Below, one piece after another: positions 29,895 to 47,337 of a stretch of 49,000 nucleotides of DNA. Every line of letters starts with the position of its first letter. Position 1 is the first letter of the stretch. The notes under the pieces were generated by a model that made no database searches, was not told the origin of the DNA, and worked only from the letters and a program-made list of their open reading frames with translations. The stretch is from the NCBI GenBank assembly GCA_031835245.1, contig JAVKOQ010000371.1, positions 1 through 49,000 of the forward strand, written 5' to 3'. Made by a program: the position numbers and the translations under genes. The stretch comes from Balamuthia mandrillaris (lineage: Eukaryota > Discosea > Longamoebia > Balamuthiidae).

Positions 29895-30904
29895 TCAGGC
29901 CAATAATTGGACAGAGCTCTGGGCAGAGGTGAGCCAGCGCAGCACATCCGGCGCAGAAGCAGGACGAGCCCACTCCTCCAGATCTTCCCCAAACTTGAGC
30001 TTCCGCATCTCCACACAGGTCCTGCACGCAAAGATGTGTCCTCCCTCTACCAGAAACCCCTCCAGCAACGGCTTCAACGGCTTGAAGGGCTCTCCCACGT
30101 GAGTGCTGTCCTGGATGAGCCCCCTTTTAGCGATCTCCACTCCGTCCATCATGAGCACCACGGCGGAGGGTTTGCCCGTCTTCTGGGATACCAACGCCAG
30201 GCTGAAGGCCATGGTCACCTGCTCCAGTCCCTCCATGTTGCGACCGAGCAGAGCCACAAAGTCCTTTGTTGTTGTTGGTGAGAAGAGAGGATAAAGAGAA
30301 AAGAGAAGCAGAACACAATGGAGATGATACATACAAAGGAGGAAGCAGCAGGGTCTGTCGCCGCCGACAAAAGCAAGTATACACAGAAGAACAGTGAGAA
30401 TAAATGCCACAGTTTAGAGTAGATGGCAAAGGGAAAACGGAGGAGGTAAAAATAACCTTTCCAAGCAGCGAGACCTCCATTCAGGGACACAGCATCGAAG
30501 CCCAACCCACTCAGTTCGCGAGCAGCAACACCGCTCCTATAGCCAACGTTACAATAGCAGACCAGCTTCTTGTTCTTCCAGTCTGCCAACTTACCATCGG
30601 CCGCATCTCGCAAAAGGGGGCCCAGGCCAATGTTAGCGCCTGTTCCCTCGATGTGGTCCTCTTGGTGTTCCGCGGCTTCTCTGACGTCCACCAAAAAGTA
30701 TTTGTCAAAGTTCTTGCGCAATTGGCTGATGTGCAGCACTCCGGCCTCCACGCCGGCTCTGCTGCTACCACCTTGATTGGTCACACTGCTCAGCGGAATA
30801 GCGCTACGCATGCACATGGTGTTGTTTTGTTCTTCTTTTGCAAAACTAGTATTTGTGCCCTGTGCTCTCCGCAGAATGGAAAATGAAATTTCAGATCTTT
30901 TCAT
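29895..30904 (-). CDS. Rhodanese-DsrE fusion protein
   Basis: Three exons give 278 residues: 30904-30457, a 20-bp microexon 30354-30335, and 30263-29895. Residues about 50-148 form a rhodanese domain with FLVDVREAAEH and the active loop CNVGYRSG (Cys118), used in sulfur transfer. Residues about 160-278 form a DsrE/DsrF-like domain with VTMAFSLAL, VVLMMDGV and a conserved-looking IFACRTC cysteine pair. In bacteria such pairs relay persulfide sulfur; function here is inferred. The microexon restores phase and adds DPAASS between the domains. The N-terminal 45 residues are basic and Ser-rich and could be a targeting peptide. The start codon is 77 bp from the divergent neighbour. Confidence 0.85.
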
Positions 30905-30981
30905 TCATTGAAATTTCGGAAAAATTTTGCTCATTCTTTGATTTTTTATTGGCTGGTAACTCATCTGGCTAAAAAGAAAAG
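30905..30981. promoter_or_regulatory. Divergent promoter spacer
   Basis: Only 77 bp separate two divergent start codons. The spacer is AT-rich and contains TTATTGGCTGG (an inverted CCAAT) and a TGAAATTTC motif whose near copy lies just inside the leftward gene. It must hold core promoter elements for both genes unless one uses distant ones. It also marks the switch between leftward and rightward gene blocks. Confidence 0.55.
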
Positions 30982-32161
30982 ATGAACGCGGAACAAGTGG
31001 AGCGACAACTCTCGGAGGTGGAACGGCAGCACGACATCAAGGTGATGTTCGCTGCAGAGAGCGGCAGCAAAAGTTGGGGACTGGCGTCTCCTGACAGCGA
31101 CAATGATGTGCGCTTTATCTACATCCACACGCCTCGTTGGTACCTCTCCATCCAGAAGGGCAGAAAGGAAACGTTGGAAATCAAGAACAAGGACACCGGC
31201 ATCGATCTGTTGGGTTGGGATCTACCCAAAGCCTTGTTCTTGTTGCGTGAAAGTAATCCTGGCATGTTGGATTGGTATTTGCTGCCAACCTATCACTCTT
31301 CTTGCCGCTTTACCTTTGTGGTGGTGCTTTTTGTTTTTTTTTGTTTCTTTAACTATTTGTGTTGTTAGAGTTGGAAAAAGTCTCTTCTTACAGCCTTTTT
31401 CTTTCTTTGTGGCTATAAAAGGCTTCGTTCACCAGTTGTTTACCGACGTGAGCAGCCGTTCACAGATACAGCCATGTCGTTGGCCCAAAAACACTTTGCG
31501 GAGGTGTCACTAGCATTCCATTATTTGAACATGGCGCGCAAGCACCGAAGGCTCTACTTTGAGCACGATGAGTCACAGAAAGAGGTTGTCGCTTTGAAGA
31601 AATACTTTTATGTGCTACGCCCGCTTCTTGGAGTCAAGGTTTTTATTTTGTTTTTCTTTTGAAACCTTCGTTTCACCGCAACGCAAGTTGATTTTAACAG
31701 CGCTTTTGTTAAGTGGATAATGCTGAACAGGAAACAAGGTCTTCCTAAAGCCATGCCGCCCATTGCATTCGATGAAGTTTTAGCCAACCTCGAAGCATCC
31801 ATCCCACAAGGTTGTATGTTGGTTTTGTTTTTATTCTTATTTTTCATGTTTTTATTTGTTTGGTTTGTTTGTCTTCCGTTTGTTGCACAAATGTTTACAC
31901 CAGCAATCAACAGAAGTTTATCAACAAATTATTGTTCTCGCCGAGAAGAAGCGAGCTTCTGCGATAGGAGAGGGTCCACGAATTCCCATTCTTGACACAT
32001 GGATAGACGAAACGTTCCAAGAGGCCATCCAGTTTTGCGACAATGCGCCCACCAAAAGCAAACACGATCTACCAGCATACGATGAGTTCGACGAGCTCTT
32101 CTACACCACCGTTACAAAGCACCTCAGCTCCAGATCCAATGCCGACGACGTCACGAACTGA
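30982..32161 (+). CDS. RlaP/YcgL-type nucleotidyltransferase
   Basis: Four exons give 284 residues: 30982-31274, 31422-31638, 31714-31810, 31914-32161. The motif ESGSKSWGLASPDSDNDVRF is the GS...SDxD core of the predicted nucleotidyltransferases called RlaP or Nuc-transf_3 (YcgL relatives), followed by LDWLRSPVVYR and the helical YVLRPLLGVKW segment typical of the family. Two metal-binding Asp residues are present. Bacterial relatives are often linked to RNA ligases in RNA repair; a role in this organism is inferred only. No RNA ligase gene is in the window. The family is mostly bacterial, so ancient transfer is possible, but the introns show it is at home in this genome. Confidence 0.82.
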
Positions 32162-32418
32162 TTTTGCTTGATGAACCCATAATGTAAAATAGCCGGCAGC
32201 GTCAGGCCCACAAATAGGCCGCCGAGAGTTTTTCGTGCGGACTCACGCGTAAATGAGCGCGATGCCTGCTGATTAAAACGACTTAGGTCAATCCCAAAAA
32301 CGTGAAGGGGGTGTCGCCCCCTACAAGTGATCCGTTGCGTAGTGGTATTTATGAGGGCAAAGCGACTCGTCCGTTTCCGCCTTAACGACCCGATTGTTTC
32401 TCTACACAAAAAAAAAAA
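32162..32418. other. Spacer between two rightward genes
   Basis: This 257-bp spacer has an A-run (about 32407-32419) immediately before the start codon of the GAPVD1-like gene. Nothing else is recognised. Confidence 0.5.
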
Positions 32419-33726
32419 ATGGAAGAAACGAAAGCAAAGGAGGAAGGAAGAAGCCTCCTCCAACAAGGACACAGGTTGAAACGGCTGCATCAACTGATAG
32501 CTATCTATCCTGCTCATCGCAAGTCTGGTACTTTATAAGTTGTTTTTTTTTTCGAAAAAATTGTATGCCTAAACCAACACCGTTGTGCTTGCTTACCTTG
32601 TAAAAAATACTCGGTGCAGCCGAAGATGCTAAGAATGCTACTCTTGCTGCCATCCGAGAAAACATCCATGAGCTCGCCTCCGTCTCTCTTGATATTATGC
32701 AACTCCAAAAGCACATGTATGTCTGTTTTGTCTCCTCCGCTGTCTCCTTTGTTGCTCATTGTAACCAAACAGGGACAACCGATTAGCCAACAATGAAGAG
32801 GCTTTAATACAGACGCCACTACTTTGCCTCCACAACAACAATAACAACAACGAACAACCCCAAAAACTCTCCGCTCTAACAAAGAAACGTGTCAGTAACT
32901 TTGTCAGCGTTCTCCGTCAGGAGCCACAAATGCTAGCTCAGGCCCTTATCTGCGGCAAGGAAAGAGAGAACGAGAAGAGAAAGGTGCAGGCCTCTGTCGC
33001 TGGTAATACTGTTGGCCTGTTCTTCCAAGAGCTAAGCTCTGCCATTGTTTGCTCTCTCTATCGTAACTTGTTTAGCCCGTACGACAACGAAGCCATCTTG
33101 TTGCTATTAAGCGTGAGTTTTTTTTGTTATGTTTGTTTTGTTTGTTTTGTTTGTTCACCTGTACGCTTTACGGGGGTAGGAATTGTGCTTGCATTGGTTG
33201 AAGGTAGGACAACAAGCCGATGTGTTCTTTGATCCGCTTCTGGATACCTATCTCAGGTACAGCCCGGCTTTTCATTATTTCTCATTCTCGTTCTCGTTCT
33301 TTTTCTTGTTCTCCTTCCTGTTTGGTTTGTCTTCTTTTTTCTTGTTCTTTTGTTCTTCTTCTTCTTCTTCTTCTTCTTCTTCTTCTTCTTCTTCTTCTTC
33401 TTCTTCTTCTTCTTCTCCTTCTCCTTCTTCTCCTTCGTCTTCTTCATCTTCTTATTCGTCTGCCTTCTACTTTTTGCCCATGCTCCTCAAAAACAACAAC
33501 TTCAAATAAGAATTGCAGGAGGAGATTTTTATCTGCGTTACCTTTTAAAGGACTACCACATGCTTCTGCTGAGCGAGAAAGTTGTTCTAGAAGAAGACTT
33601 TCTGGCGGTGAGCTATCCTACCCCGCTTCCATATTCACTCTTTTCTCATTTTTTATTTTGGGCGACCAACAGCAAGAAGAATTTTATAGTGTCTCCAGGC
33701 CAGTTGATCCTGAGAAAGGTTTGCTG

Positions 33727-33805
<79 letters not shown>

Positions 33806-36459
33806 CGCGCGCGTTGCAATCCATATGCATGTTCACAATGCTCAGAGTTTACGCTACATGCTATCAGTGAATGAGGATTTAGCTTTATGGACACAACGCC
33901 TTTTTGACAGACTTCAAGAGACCGTGTTAAGCGTACCATATGGTATCCGTTGGTTAGCCTCTGTTTGTAACAGGTTTGTCTTTACAACTAAACAAAACGA
34001 ATAACACAACAAGAAGCAAAATACCTCAAGGAACACCTTTTGACCGTCTGTTCTCACTTTCATTGCGTTAAAAAAAAGTCATATGGTGGCTAGTAACGCG
34101 TCAAGTAAAGAAAGGAGACAAATTTTGTTTGGGCTTATCTTTCAAAAGTGGCTCTTTACAGGTCTTCTGAGACCTGAGAGAGTGGGCGTTACCTTACAGA
34201 TGGAAGTGGCTTACATGGACAAAGGTGTACGAAAAAATCTGTCCAAGGTACTTTCTTCTTCCAGGTATATTTCCAACTTTTGCTAATTTGTTTTATTTTA
34301 TATTGATAGATAGCTACAAATCTGTGTTATTTTCTTATGGGTCAAGTTGCGACATGTGCCCAACGCTCCCAAACAGACGTCGACATGTATTTTGAACGCC
34401 TTTTGGACGTTTGTAGGCCAGAACAACATTTTCCAGTACGCCTGTTCTTGCTTATTTCTGTTTGCTCTTCTAATACTCATCATTTTTTTCGTCCTTTAGG
34501 AGCTTTCCAGCTCCATAAGCAACCATCAAGTACAAGAGTTTCAAGTGGAAGCTTTTACTGGTAGTCATTTGAGCTTGTTGCTCGATGTTATGAGGAATGC
34601 GTTTCCTTTGTCAGAAGAGGAACACCAACAGGAAGCAGCAATGGAAGAAGCCAAAGAAAAAGATCCATTCCTTGCTTCAGAGCTGGGACCATACTTTGAA
34701 GCCACTACGGAAGAGCAGAGACAAAGTCAAGTGAAGCGTCTGCTCTTTCGCGTGGCTAACGAGAGTGAACTAGCCAAGTTTTTGTCCTCCGACAGAATTC
34801 TTCGTATTGCTTTTTCTAGTCGTCATCTGGGATCAAGCCTAGGTATATTCCCTCTTCTCTCCTGTTGTTTCTATCGCGTGGTCTCATATCTCTTTTTCAT
34901 TTTATTAGGCCACCAAAATGTAAGTGAAAACGTTAAAGAAGCAAAGAGGATGTTGCGTAATCTCCTGCCATCCATTAACTTTTTGCACGGAAGCTCTGGA
35001 GCTTCCATCCCCGATCTTCTTGCTCAACAGTATCATGTAGCTCCTCTCTCTCTCTCTCTCATGCCTACTATTTACACTAATACTCTCTTTGCGTTTCTGC
35101 AGTCAAATTGGCAAGCTGAACATAGTTTGTTAAATCTACAATTGGATCACACTATCAAAGCGTTACAAGCGCTCCCAACTGAATACGTAACTGACAATTA
35201 CGAGCTCTTTCTTGATCTCATGTTCCAGGTACGCATTCAAACACTCTCCCTCCTCCTCGTTCCCTTTCTTTGTCGTTTGTTCTTAAAACAATTATGTGTT
35301 AAGGCATGTCTTTAAATATAAATAAGGATTACGAGAACGACATGAAGGATCTGTCACAAATGTTGGAACCTGTCCAACTCTTCTACAAACTTTTGGATAA
35401 GCAGCTTCCCCAACTGCAAGAACTCAAGGACATCAAACTTCAGTACTTTGTCTACGCTAAACTCAAGTTTTATCTCAACAACTCCTTTGACGATACGGTG
35501 CTAGAAACGTTCCTCGCTTGTAATATACTATCTCTTCAAGCGGCCGCACAGAATGGCGATCCTAAGCTTTCCCCTCTTTCAACTTTTGATGGTGATGAAG
35601 AAGAGGAGGATACAGAACAAAGGCGAGAATCATCACTCACAACAAAAGCCTCAGAAGCAGAACGTGCTAAGAAAGCTCAACCAAAGAAAAGTGGAGTTTT
35701 TTCGTTCCTTTTCTCCTCTGGGTCGGCTCCATCATCATCTACTTCAGGGCTGCCTTCAACGCCAACAAAACCTCTTTTTCAACAATTGGACGAAAAAGGC
35801 GTGGCACAAATCATAGCAGAGTACGAAAACGACAAAAGTGCAGTGGTTTGTGTTTGCAGAAGCTTCGCTTTCGTTGACGACATCGTCTTGTGTCGACGGT
35901 GTCACCGCAAACAACGAGTCGTGCAACGCTTCATCAAAGAACAGCTGATAAGACTGCAACGTTCTGCTTTCTTCTCTCAAAGTACCACTTTGCAACAAGA
36001 AACGAACAATGAGTTTGTGAGTAGTTTGAAAGAAGAGGAAGAAGGTAGAAGAGGAAAAACACCAACCAGACGCAAAGCGGTTGTGAAGAAAGCAGAGGGT
36101 GCAGAGATAATGGATAAAAAGCTCGCAACGGTAAAGGAAGAACGAGGAGGATGTTGCTCTCCCGAGGAAGTGGAAATGGCGGCAAATACCCTTACCAGGA
36201 TTATCTTTGCTCGTCTCTATCCTTGGTACGTCTTTATGACATTAAATGAGAGAGAGAGAGAGAGAGAGGAGATAGAAGATAATCATAGATTGACTACTTC
36301 TATTTTATGTGCAGGCTTTGTCCATACACAAGAGATGACCAAGACTTAGAGGCTCTGTTTGAAAAAGCAGGTCAAGTCGATGACTCGTTGTTTCAGATCC
36401 ACCCCAAGTTTATGATCTTCGCTCCCTTCCAGTTAGCCCAACAAGGTTCATTCTTGGCC

Positions 36460-36490
<31 letters not shown>

Positions 36491-36982
36491 TTTTGTTTGC
36501 TTCAAGGCTGATGTTGAGCAGCAATGCATGAGTTTGCACGGGCTCGCAGTCCTCGAGACAAGTATACGGCCATCGTTGCAGCTATGAAGCTTGTAAACAG
36601 TAAGTTATCACTCCTTCACCTTAAACCATCATTTTTGATCATCCTTTTTTTTACCAACTATCCTTGAAAAGGTTATGTTCATCTTGTGACTGGAGAAGTT
36701 GCTCCAGAGGACAAGTATCCCATCATTCTCTACGTGTTATACCATTGGTATCAAAGTTTTCCTGCCAACGAGCGGCCTCGGATTTTTGGCTACACTCAGT
36801 ACTCTCTCCTCTCTCTCTTTCTCTCTCTTTCATAATCTCACCATACATTGCCGTTTGATAGATACATCAACTTGTACGCGGAGCTTACCCCTCTCGAACG
36901 GGATCAAATCATGAGTTTCTTCATGATGAGTAGATGTCTAAAGGATGTACTCTCTCAACACATCGAAGAGACACAATTGTGA
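32419..36982 (+). CDS. GAPVD1: RasGAP and VPS9 domain protein (GAPVD1/RME-6-like)
   Basis: Seventeen exons, about 1046 residues: 32419-32527, 32620-32716, 32773-33112, 33180-33256, 33511-33607, 33673-about 33732, 33846-33973, 34094 (or 34106)-34247, 34310-34435, 34500-34842, 34909-35036, 35103-35228, 35327-36225, 36315-36445, 36522-36599, 36672-36798, 36862-36982. Residues about 110-360 resemble the RasGAP fold (SPYDNEAILLLL, VPYGIRWLASV); no clear arginine-finger motif is seen. A Ser/Lys-rich linker follows. Residues about 880-1046 form a VPS9 domain (IIFARLYPW, RARSPRDKYTAIV, EDKYPIILYVL, YTQYINLYAEL) that activates Rab5-type GTPases. Animal GAPVD1 works on early endosomes. Exon 6 ends inside a (GT)n tract, so that junction is uncertain. 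Confidence 0.85.
33349..33425 (+). repeat. (CTT)n tract in GAPVD1-like intron 4
   Basis: Over 20 CTT triplets followed by CTC and CGT variants inside a 254-bp intron. It yields long poly-Phe/Leu/Ser/Lys frames that are not genes. Confidence 0.95.
33729..33813 (+). repeat. (GT)n(GC)n tract in GAPVD1-like intron 6
   Basis: About 34 GT units then about 8 GC units. It starts at or next to the splice donor of exon 6. Alternating purine-pyrimidine DNA of this kind is prone to Z-DNA. Confidence 0.95.
36247..36269 (+). repeat. (GA)n tract in GAPVD1-like intron 13
   Basis: About 11 GA units on the coding strand, the one intronic tract with purines on the sense strand. Confidence 0.95.
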
Positions 36983-37276
36983 ATAAGGTAAACCTGATCT
37001 ATTTATCCTTTGAACGAATAAGTGATGATGTCACTACGGTCACCATTAGGAAATATTTTGTGTCCGTTCTTACAAACAATATTGTTTTTTTGCGGGGCTG
37101 AAGGCTTCACTTTGAAGAAGCTTTTATTCGTTGTTTGAGAACTGCTGCTCTTCTTCGTCTTTCTTGGTACGGAGAGAAGAGAGGGAGTTGAGAACGAGTT
37201 TTGTAGGTAGTTTTTTCTGTTGTTTGGTGGTTTTTTCTGTTTGTACGATTGTTTTGGTCTCTTGCCTCGCTCTTCG

Positions 37277-42517
<5,241 letters not shown>

Positions 42518-43071
42518 AATGTCCTGTCCTAATTATTCGCTTGCGGTTTTTGTTTGTTGTTACTTTTTTAGTTAAAAAAAAAACTCGCGCAAGGGCTTGC
42601 GACAGAAGGGGGAAGAGACACAATGATACCAAGCCTCAGCCGCACACTGTAGACCGACCGGGTTAGAGAGGGAAAGAGAACGAGAGAGGAGAAGAGAGCC
42701 AAAGATCATTAAGTTGACCTATTTTAGACCAATGATCGGCGATCAGGCCGTCTTGATGGGCCAAAAAGGTATTTCGAAGAATTGTGGTGCGGGGTGTGGG
42801 GTGGTGGTGGGGGAGTTTTTTCTTCTTTTCTTCTGTCTTTTCCTTCTTTTATTTTGCACACGCCGGCCGAACCAACAACAACTACTCCACCGAACGCCTA
42901 AGCCAGTGAGGAGGAGGTTCGTCATACCTTGCGCGCGTGTTTTTTCTCCTTTTATCCCACGAATCACTTGATTAATTCTTCTTTTTGGTTTTTTGCTTTG
43001 AAAAATCAATAAGAGCAGCGAGCGCTTAAAATTCAAAACCGCACACACCTACACACACAAAATAGAGAGCT
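42518..43071. other. Intergenic spacer upstream of ATAD3
   Basis: This 554-bp spacer has no supported gene. It includes purine-rich GAGAG stretches (42665-42700), a G/T-rich block (42783-42815) and pyrimidine tracts. It presumably holds the ATAD3 promoter. Confidence 0.5.
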
Positions 43072-45328
43072 ATGTTGCGTAAGATCTTTCCCGATTCAAC
43101 TGGCAGTGAGGCTAGCAACAATCCTTCTCCTGCCCCTCAGCAGCAACCACCTCCCTCATCTACCACCAGCGCGGGAGCCTCATCTACCACACCTGCCGCT
43201 ACGCCAACGCCTTCCTTTACTCCAAGAAAGAGTGAGCGCAGCAAAGAGGCATTGCCCTACGACCGCGTTCGAGGTGCCGTCGAAAATGAGAAGGAGCTCA
43301 TGCGGATGATGGTGGAACTCGGTGAGGAGAAGTTCAACCATCTTATGCACGTCAGCGAGGAGTACCTCAAAACCATGAAGGAAAGCCAGGTGCTCCAGAA
43401 GGAGATTGCTGCCAGCGCTGAGCGAAGGGCTCACGCGGAGCAGCAAGCCAAAGCTGAGGAAGAGATCACCAAGCGTGAACGACAGAGGTACTTTGATCTT
43501 TACTCACTCTTGCTCTCGCTCTTTTCACTCATCTTTCTCTGTTTTTTAACAAACCAAAGGCAAGAACAACAGTTGAAGCAGATGCAGTTCAAGGCTAGAG
43601 AGGCGATGGAACTGGAAAAAATAAAGACACAGGAGGCCAAGAAGAGGATCGACTACCAAGTCCAAAAGCAAACGGAAGAGGAGGAAAAGCGCGAACGCAT
43701 CCGGATAGAGACCAAGAAGGAGCTCAACCGGTTAGACGAGCAAAACCGTAAAGATAAAGAAGAGCAGGAGAAACGTAGGATGGAACGAGAAAAAGAGTTG
43801 ATGAAGTTTAGGCTGGAGGAGAAGACTCGTCTTCAACAACAGACAGAAAAAGACGTACGTTATCATTTACGCTCATTATTGTTCTGAAACCACATATTGA
43901 TCCGTGGTTTCTTTTGTTTTTTGATTAGATGGCCGAGTTTAGGCTTTCGAACGAGCTGAAAAAACACGAAGCAACGAAAGCTGACATGCTTGCCAAAGAA
44001 GTGGAACTGAAAAAAGTGGAAATGCAAGCGGAAGTCGATAAAGAAAACATCCGATGGAACAAGATCAATGACTTCTTCACTGGAGAGCAGGGCCGTGAGC
44101 ACATGTACAACATTGGTGGCTTGGCGGCCGGCACCATTGCCACTCTCTACTTTTTCAAGACAGTCACCCCGTTGGCTAAAAGGGGACTGAGGAACTATTT
44201 CTTCAAGCCTACCCTCGTCAGTCGTTCCGTCAAGTACACACCCTTGAGCAAGCTTGGCCTTCGTTCTATTGTAAGTTTTTTCTTCCCCTCTCTCTCTCTT
44301 TCTCTCTCTCCCCCCTATTTGCTCTTCTCTATACTAGCTGGTTATTTAGTAATTTGTTTGTTTTTCAATAAACAGACGAGTTTGGTCAAGAAAGAACAGC
44401 CGCGGCCGGAAGTAGTTATGCAGCCCCGCTTGCAACAACGTCTGAATGAGGTGATAGAGGGCACTCGCAACACAGCTCAGCGAGGAGGTCTCTTTGGTCA
44501 CATGCTGCTGTATGGACGTCCAGGCACTGGCAAAACTCTCTTTGCTGAGAAGCTGGCGTTTGATTCACGGATGGACTTTGCCGTGATGAGCGGCCCTTCC
44601 TTTGACCAGTTCTCCTCCAAAGACGCCATCATCGAAATCAAGAACCTTTTCCGCTGGGCCAACAACAGTAGACGAGTACCTATCTTCGCTCTTTCCCCCT
44701 CTCCCTTCATTTCTTTATTGACGTTTTTTTGTTTGAACAAAAGGGATTGTTATTGTTTGTGGATGAAGCAGACTCTTTCTTGGAGGACCGTCGCACGTTG
44801 CGTAGGGACCGAGTAACGGTGCTAAACGAATGGCTCAACCAAACGGGCACGGAGAGCCGCAAGTTCATGTGTGTATACGAGACTAACCGGCCACACGTGC
44901 TGGACCCTGCAATCCAATCCCGTATCACCCGCAGCATCGAGATAACTCCGCCCACCAAAGCAGAGCTGCTGCGCATGCTGGAGCAGTACATCCATCTGTA
45001 CGTGTTGCGGGAGTTGGACTTTAGCAAGCACCCCAAGTATCACCTCCTCCACAAGAAAGGGCACGTTTCCAGCGAGGAGCTGGCCGAGTTGGAATTGGAG
45101 CTGCCGCAGATAGCGGAGAAGTTGGAAGGGGCGGGCTTTGTGGGCCGTGATGTCAGCAACTTGACCATCGCCTTGGCGCAGGCCATCTACGCCGAGCCCA
45201 AGTTTGAGCTCACCAAGGGCCTGTTGGATAGGGTTGTGGAGGAGCAGATCGTGAAGAAGGAGCAGGAGAACAAGTACTTGGAGAAGACACCAAAGCAACA
45301 GTCGGCGAAGCTGGCTTGGACCGCTTAA
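43072..45328 (+). CDS. ATAD3: ATAD3-family mitochondrial AAA+ ATPase
   Basis: Five exons give 645 residues: 43072-43487, 43560-43854, 43929-44270, 44376-44675, 44744-45328. The order matches ATAD3: a Pro/Ser-rich start, a long charged coiled coil (about 60-285), one hydrophobic segment (about 296-315, GGLAAGTIATLYFFKTV), then an AAA+ module with Walker A YGRPGTGKT (about 396), Walker B LLLFVDEADSFL, and arginine finger region IQSRITRSIE. ATAD3 spans the inner mitochondrial membrane and affects nucleoid organisation and lipid supply. The usual GPPGTGKT reads GRPGTGKT. The C-terminal part has an insertion around KHPKYHLLHKKGH relative to animals. Confidence 0.95.
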
Positions 45329-45444
45329 CGTTTCTTGGTTTATTTATTATTTTTTGAGCTATTATCCAATCAAAAATCAAAAACAAATGCGGAAACTTGG
45401 CAAGGCGGCGCAAAGATCATAAGATCTAAGGACAACGAAAAAAG

Positions 45445-45478
45445 AGGAGAGGGAGGGAGGGAGAGAGAGAGAGAGAGC
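45445..45478 (+). repeat. (GA)n/GGGA tract upstream of the OPT gene
   Basis: Purine repeats end 15 bp before the OPT start codon. It may be 5' untranslated or core promoter DNA. Confidence 0.9.
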
Positions 45479-45492
45479 GTGAGTGAAAAGAA

Positions 45493-47299
45493 ATGCGGGG
45501 AGAGCGCGACGATGAAACCGCGGTTACGGATATCGTGGCGGGGCAAACTAAAACCCTACAAAACGTTCCGCAACAACAAAACCACTTTACGGTTTGATGT
45601 GTTTTCGTTTTGTTTGAAAACAAACTTTGCTTCATGTCTGAACTGGTGATGATGAATCGGTTTCTTTGTTCGAAAAAAAATAGGTGAGAGCAGTGACAGT
45701 TGGTCTGTTGGTGGGAGGCTTGATGTGTTTCAGCAACATGTACTTTGGTTTACAAACGGGTTGGGTTACGATGGGCTCTCTTCAGTCCACCCTCATTGGC
45801 TTTGCCATCTTCAAGCTGCTCTCTCGGTTTCTACCTTCCTTTCGGTATTTCTTTCTTCTTCCTTTTTTATGCTTTGGGGTTTTGTCTTTTCTTTTGAACG
45901 AACCAAAAAAAAAAGTGATTTCGGACCGATTGAGAATGTGATTCTTCAGACAACGGCTGTTGCGACGGCGACGATGCCCCTCGCTGGTGGCTTTGTTGGC
46001 ATCATTCCTGCCCTCACCTTGTGGCACAAAGAAGAAGGCAAGGAGGACGTTGCGTCGTTGCATTGGACTTCGCTCCTGGTGTGGACGATGAGCATCGCGT
46101 TCTTCGGTGTTTTCTTTGCTGTTCCGCTTCGTACTCAAACCATCCTAAGAGAGAAACTCAAGTTCGTTGTTTTCCCTCTTCTGCTTCTGCCCTCTGTCTT
46201 TTCTTTTCGTTGTCACTCATTTCCCTCTTTAAGATTTCCATCAGGAACAGCGACAGCACAAATGATAAAAGTGCTTCACAAACAACCGGACTACAGTGAC
46301 CCTTCTTTCGCAACGCTCAACCCATTTTTTGAACGAGATCAAAACTATCTCCACCATGGCCAAGTCATCGAGCTTGATGAGTTTTCGTCCTCTTCCTCTT
46401 CTCCCTCCTCTTCTTCCACTCCCTCTCCTTCCTCTTCATTTTCCTTTCGTGGACCAAAAGATATGAAAGACGAACTTACTCTTTATGATGACGATGACGA
46501 CGAACCACAAGCAACAGAAGAACCGACTATTTCTCGCCAACGGCTTGAACACGGAGAAGAAGGAGAAGATATGATGGTACCAATGAGCATTGGTAGCGAC
46601 CACCAGGGATCCCAGCAACAAGAATGGAGCAAAACATGGAAACTATTCGGAGTTGCTTTCTTTCTTTCCAGCAGTTATATATTCCTGGCTTACTTCTTTC
46701 CGTTTCTGGCAAATGTGCCTATATTTTCGTGGTTGGGCTTCTCAGCTGCGACCGAATTTTACTGGACCATAACTCCTTCCCTTAGCTACGTTGGACAGGG
46801 AATGATCATGGGTACACGGTACATTGTATACCCTATTCTTCACTACGTGTTTGTTTATTATTCCGATTCTCTGCTGACCGTAGCTTCTCGATGTCCTTTT
46901 TTCTTTTGCACATTTGTTTTGTCTTTTCTGCAAGAACGGGTTTGTCGATGCTGGCAGGTGCATTGTTTGGATGGGCATTTCTAGCGCCGCTTGCTAAATA
47001 TCAGGGCTGGGCTCCTGGCAAGGTCAGCGATTGGGAGAACGGGGCTAAAGGGTACTATAGTTTGCCATTACCTTTCCAAATTTTCCGTATCTAATTCCAT
47101 CTGTCTCTGCTCTGTTATGTTTTGTTACCTCTCTCACATTTCAGATGGATTCTTTGGGTTTCTTTATCAATAATGCTTTCAGAAGCACTTGTGTCGCTAT
47201 CAGCATTACTGCTGCGGTACGCCTTGAAACTCTATTTGCAGTCCAACTATCGCCGCGGTACATTGCCCCCAGTACAATTGGACCTCATTCGTTTTATCT

Positions 47300-47337
<38 letters not shown>

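Noticed and set aside
32514-32882. Minus-strand 122-codon frame
   Set aside because: It overlaps exons 2 and 3 of the GAPVD1-like gene and has no recognisable content.
33253-33447. Poly-Lys minus-strand frame
   Set aside because: It is the reverse of an intronic (CTT)n tract.
33220-33874. Poly-Leu, poly-Phe and Cys-Val repeat frames
   Set aside because: They arise from CTT and GT tracts within GAPVD1-like introns 4 and 6.
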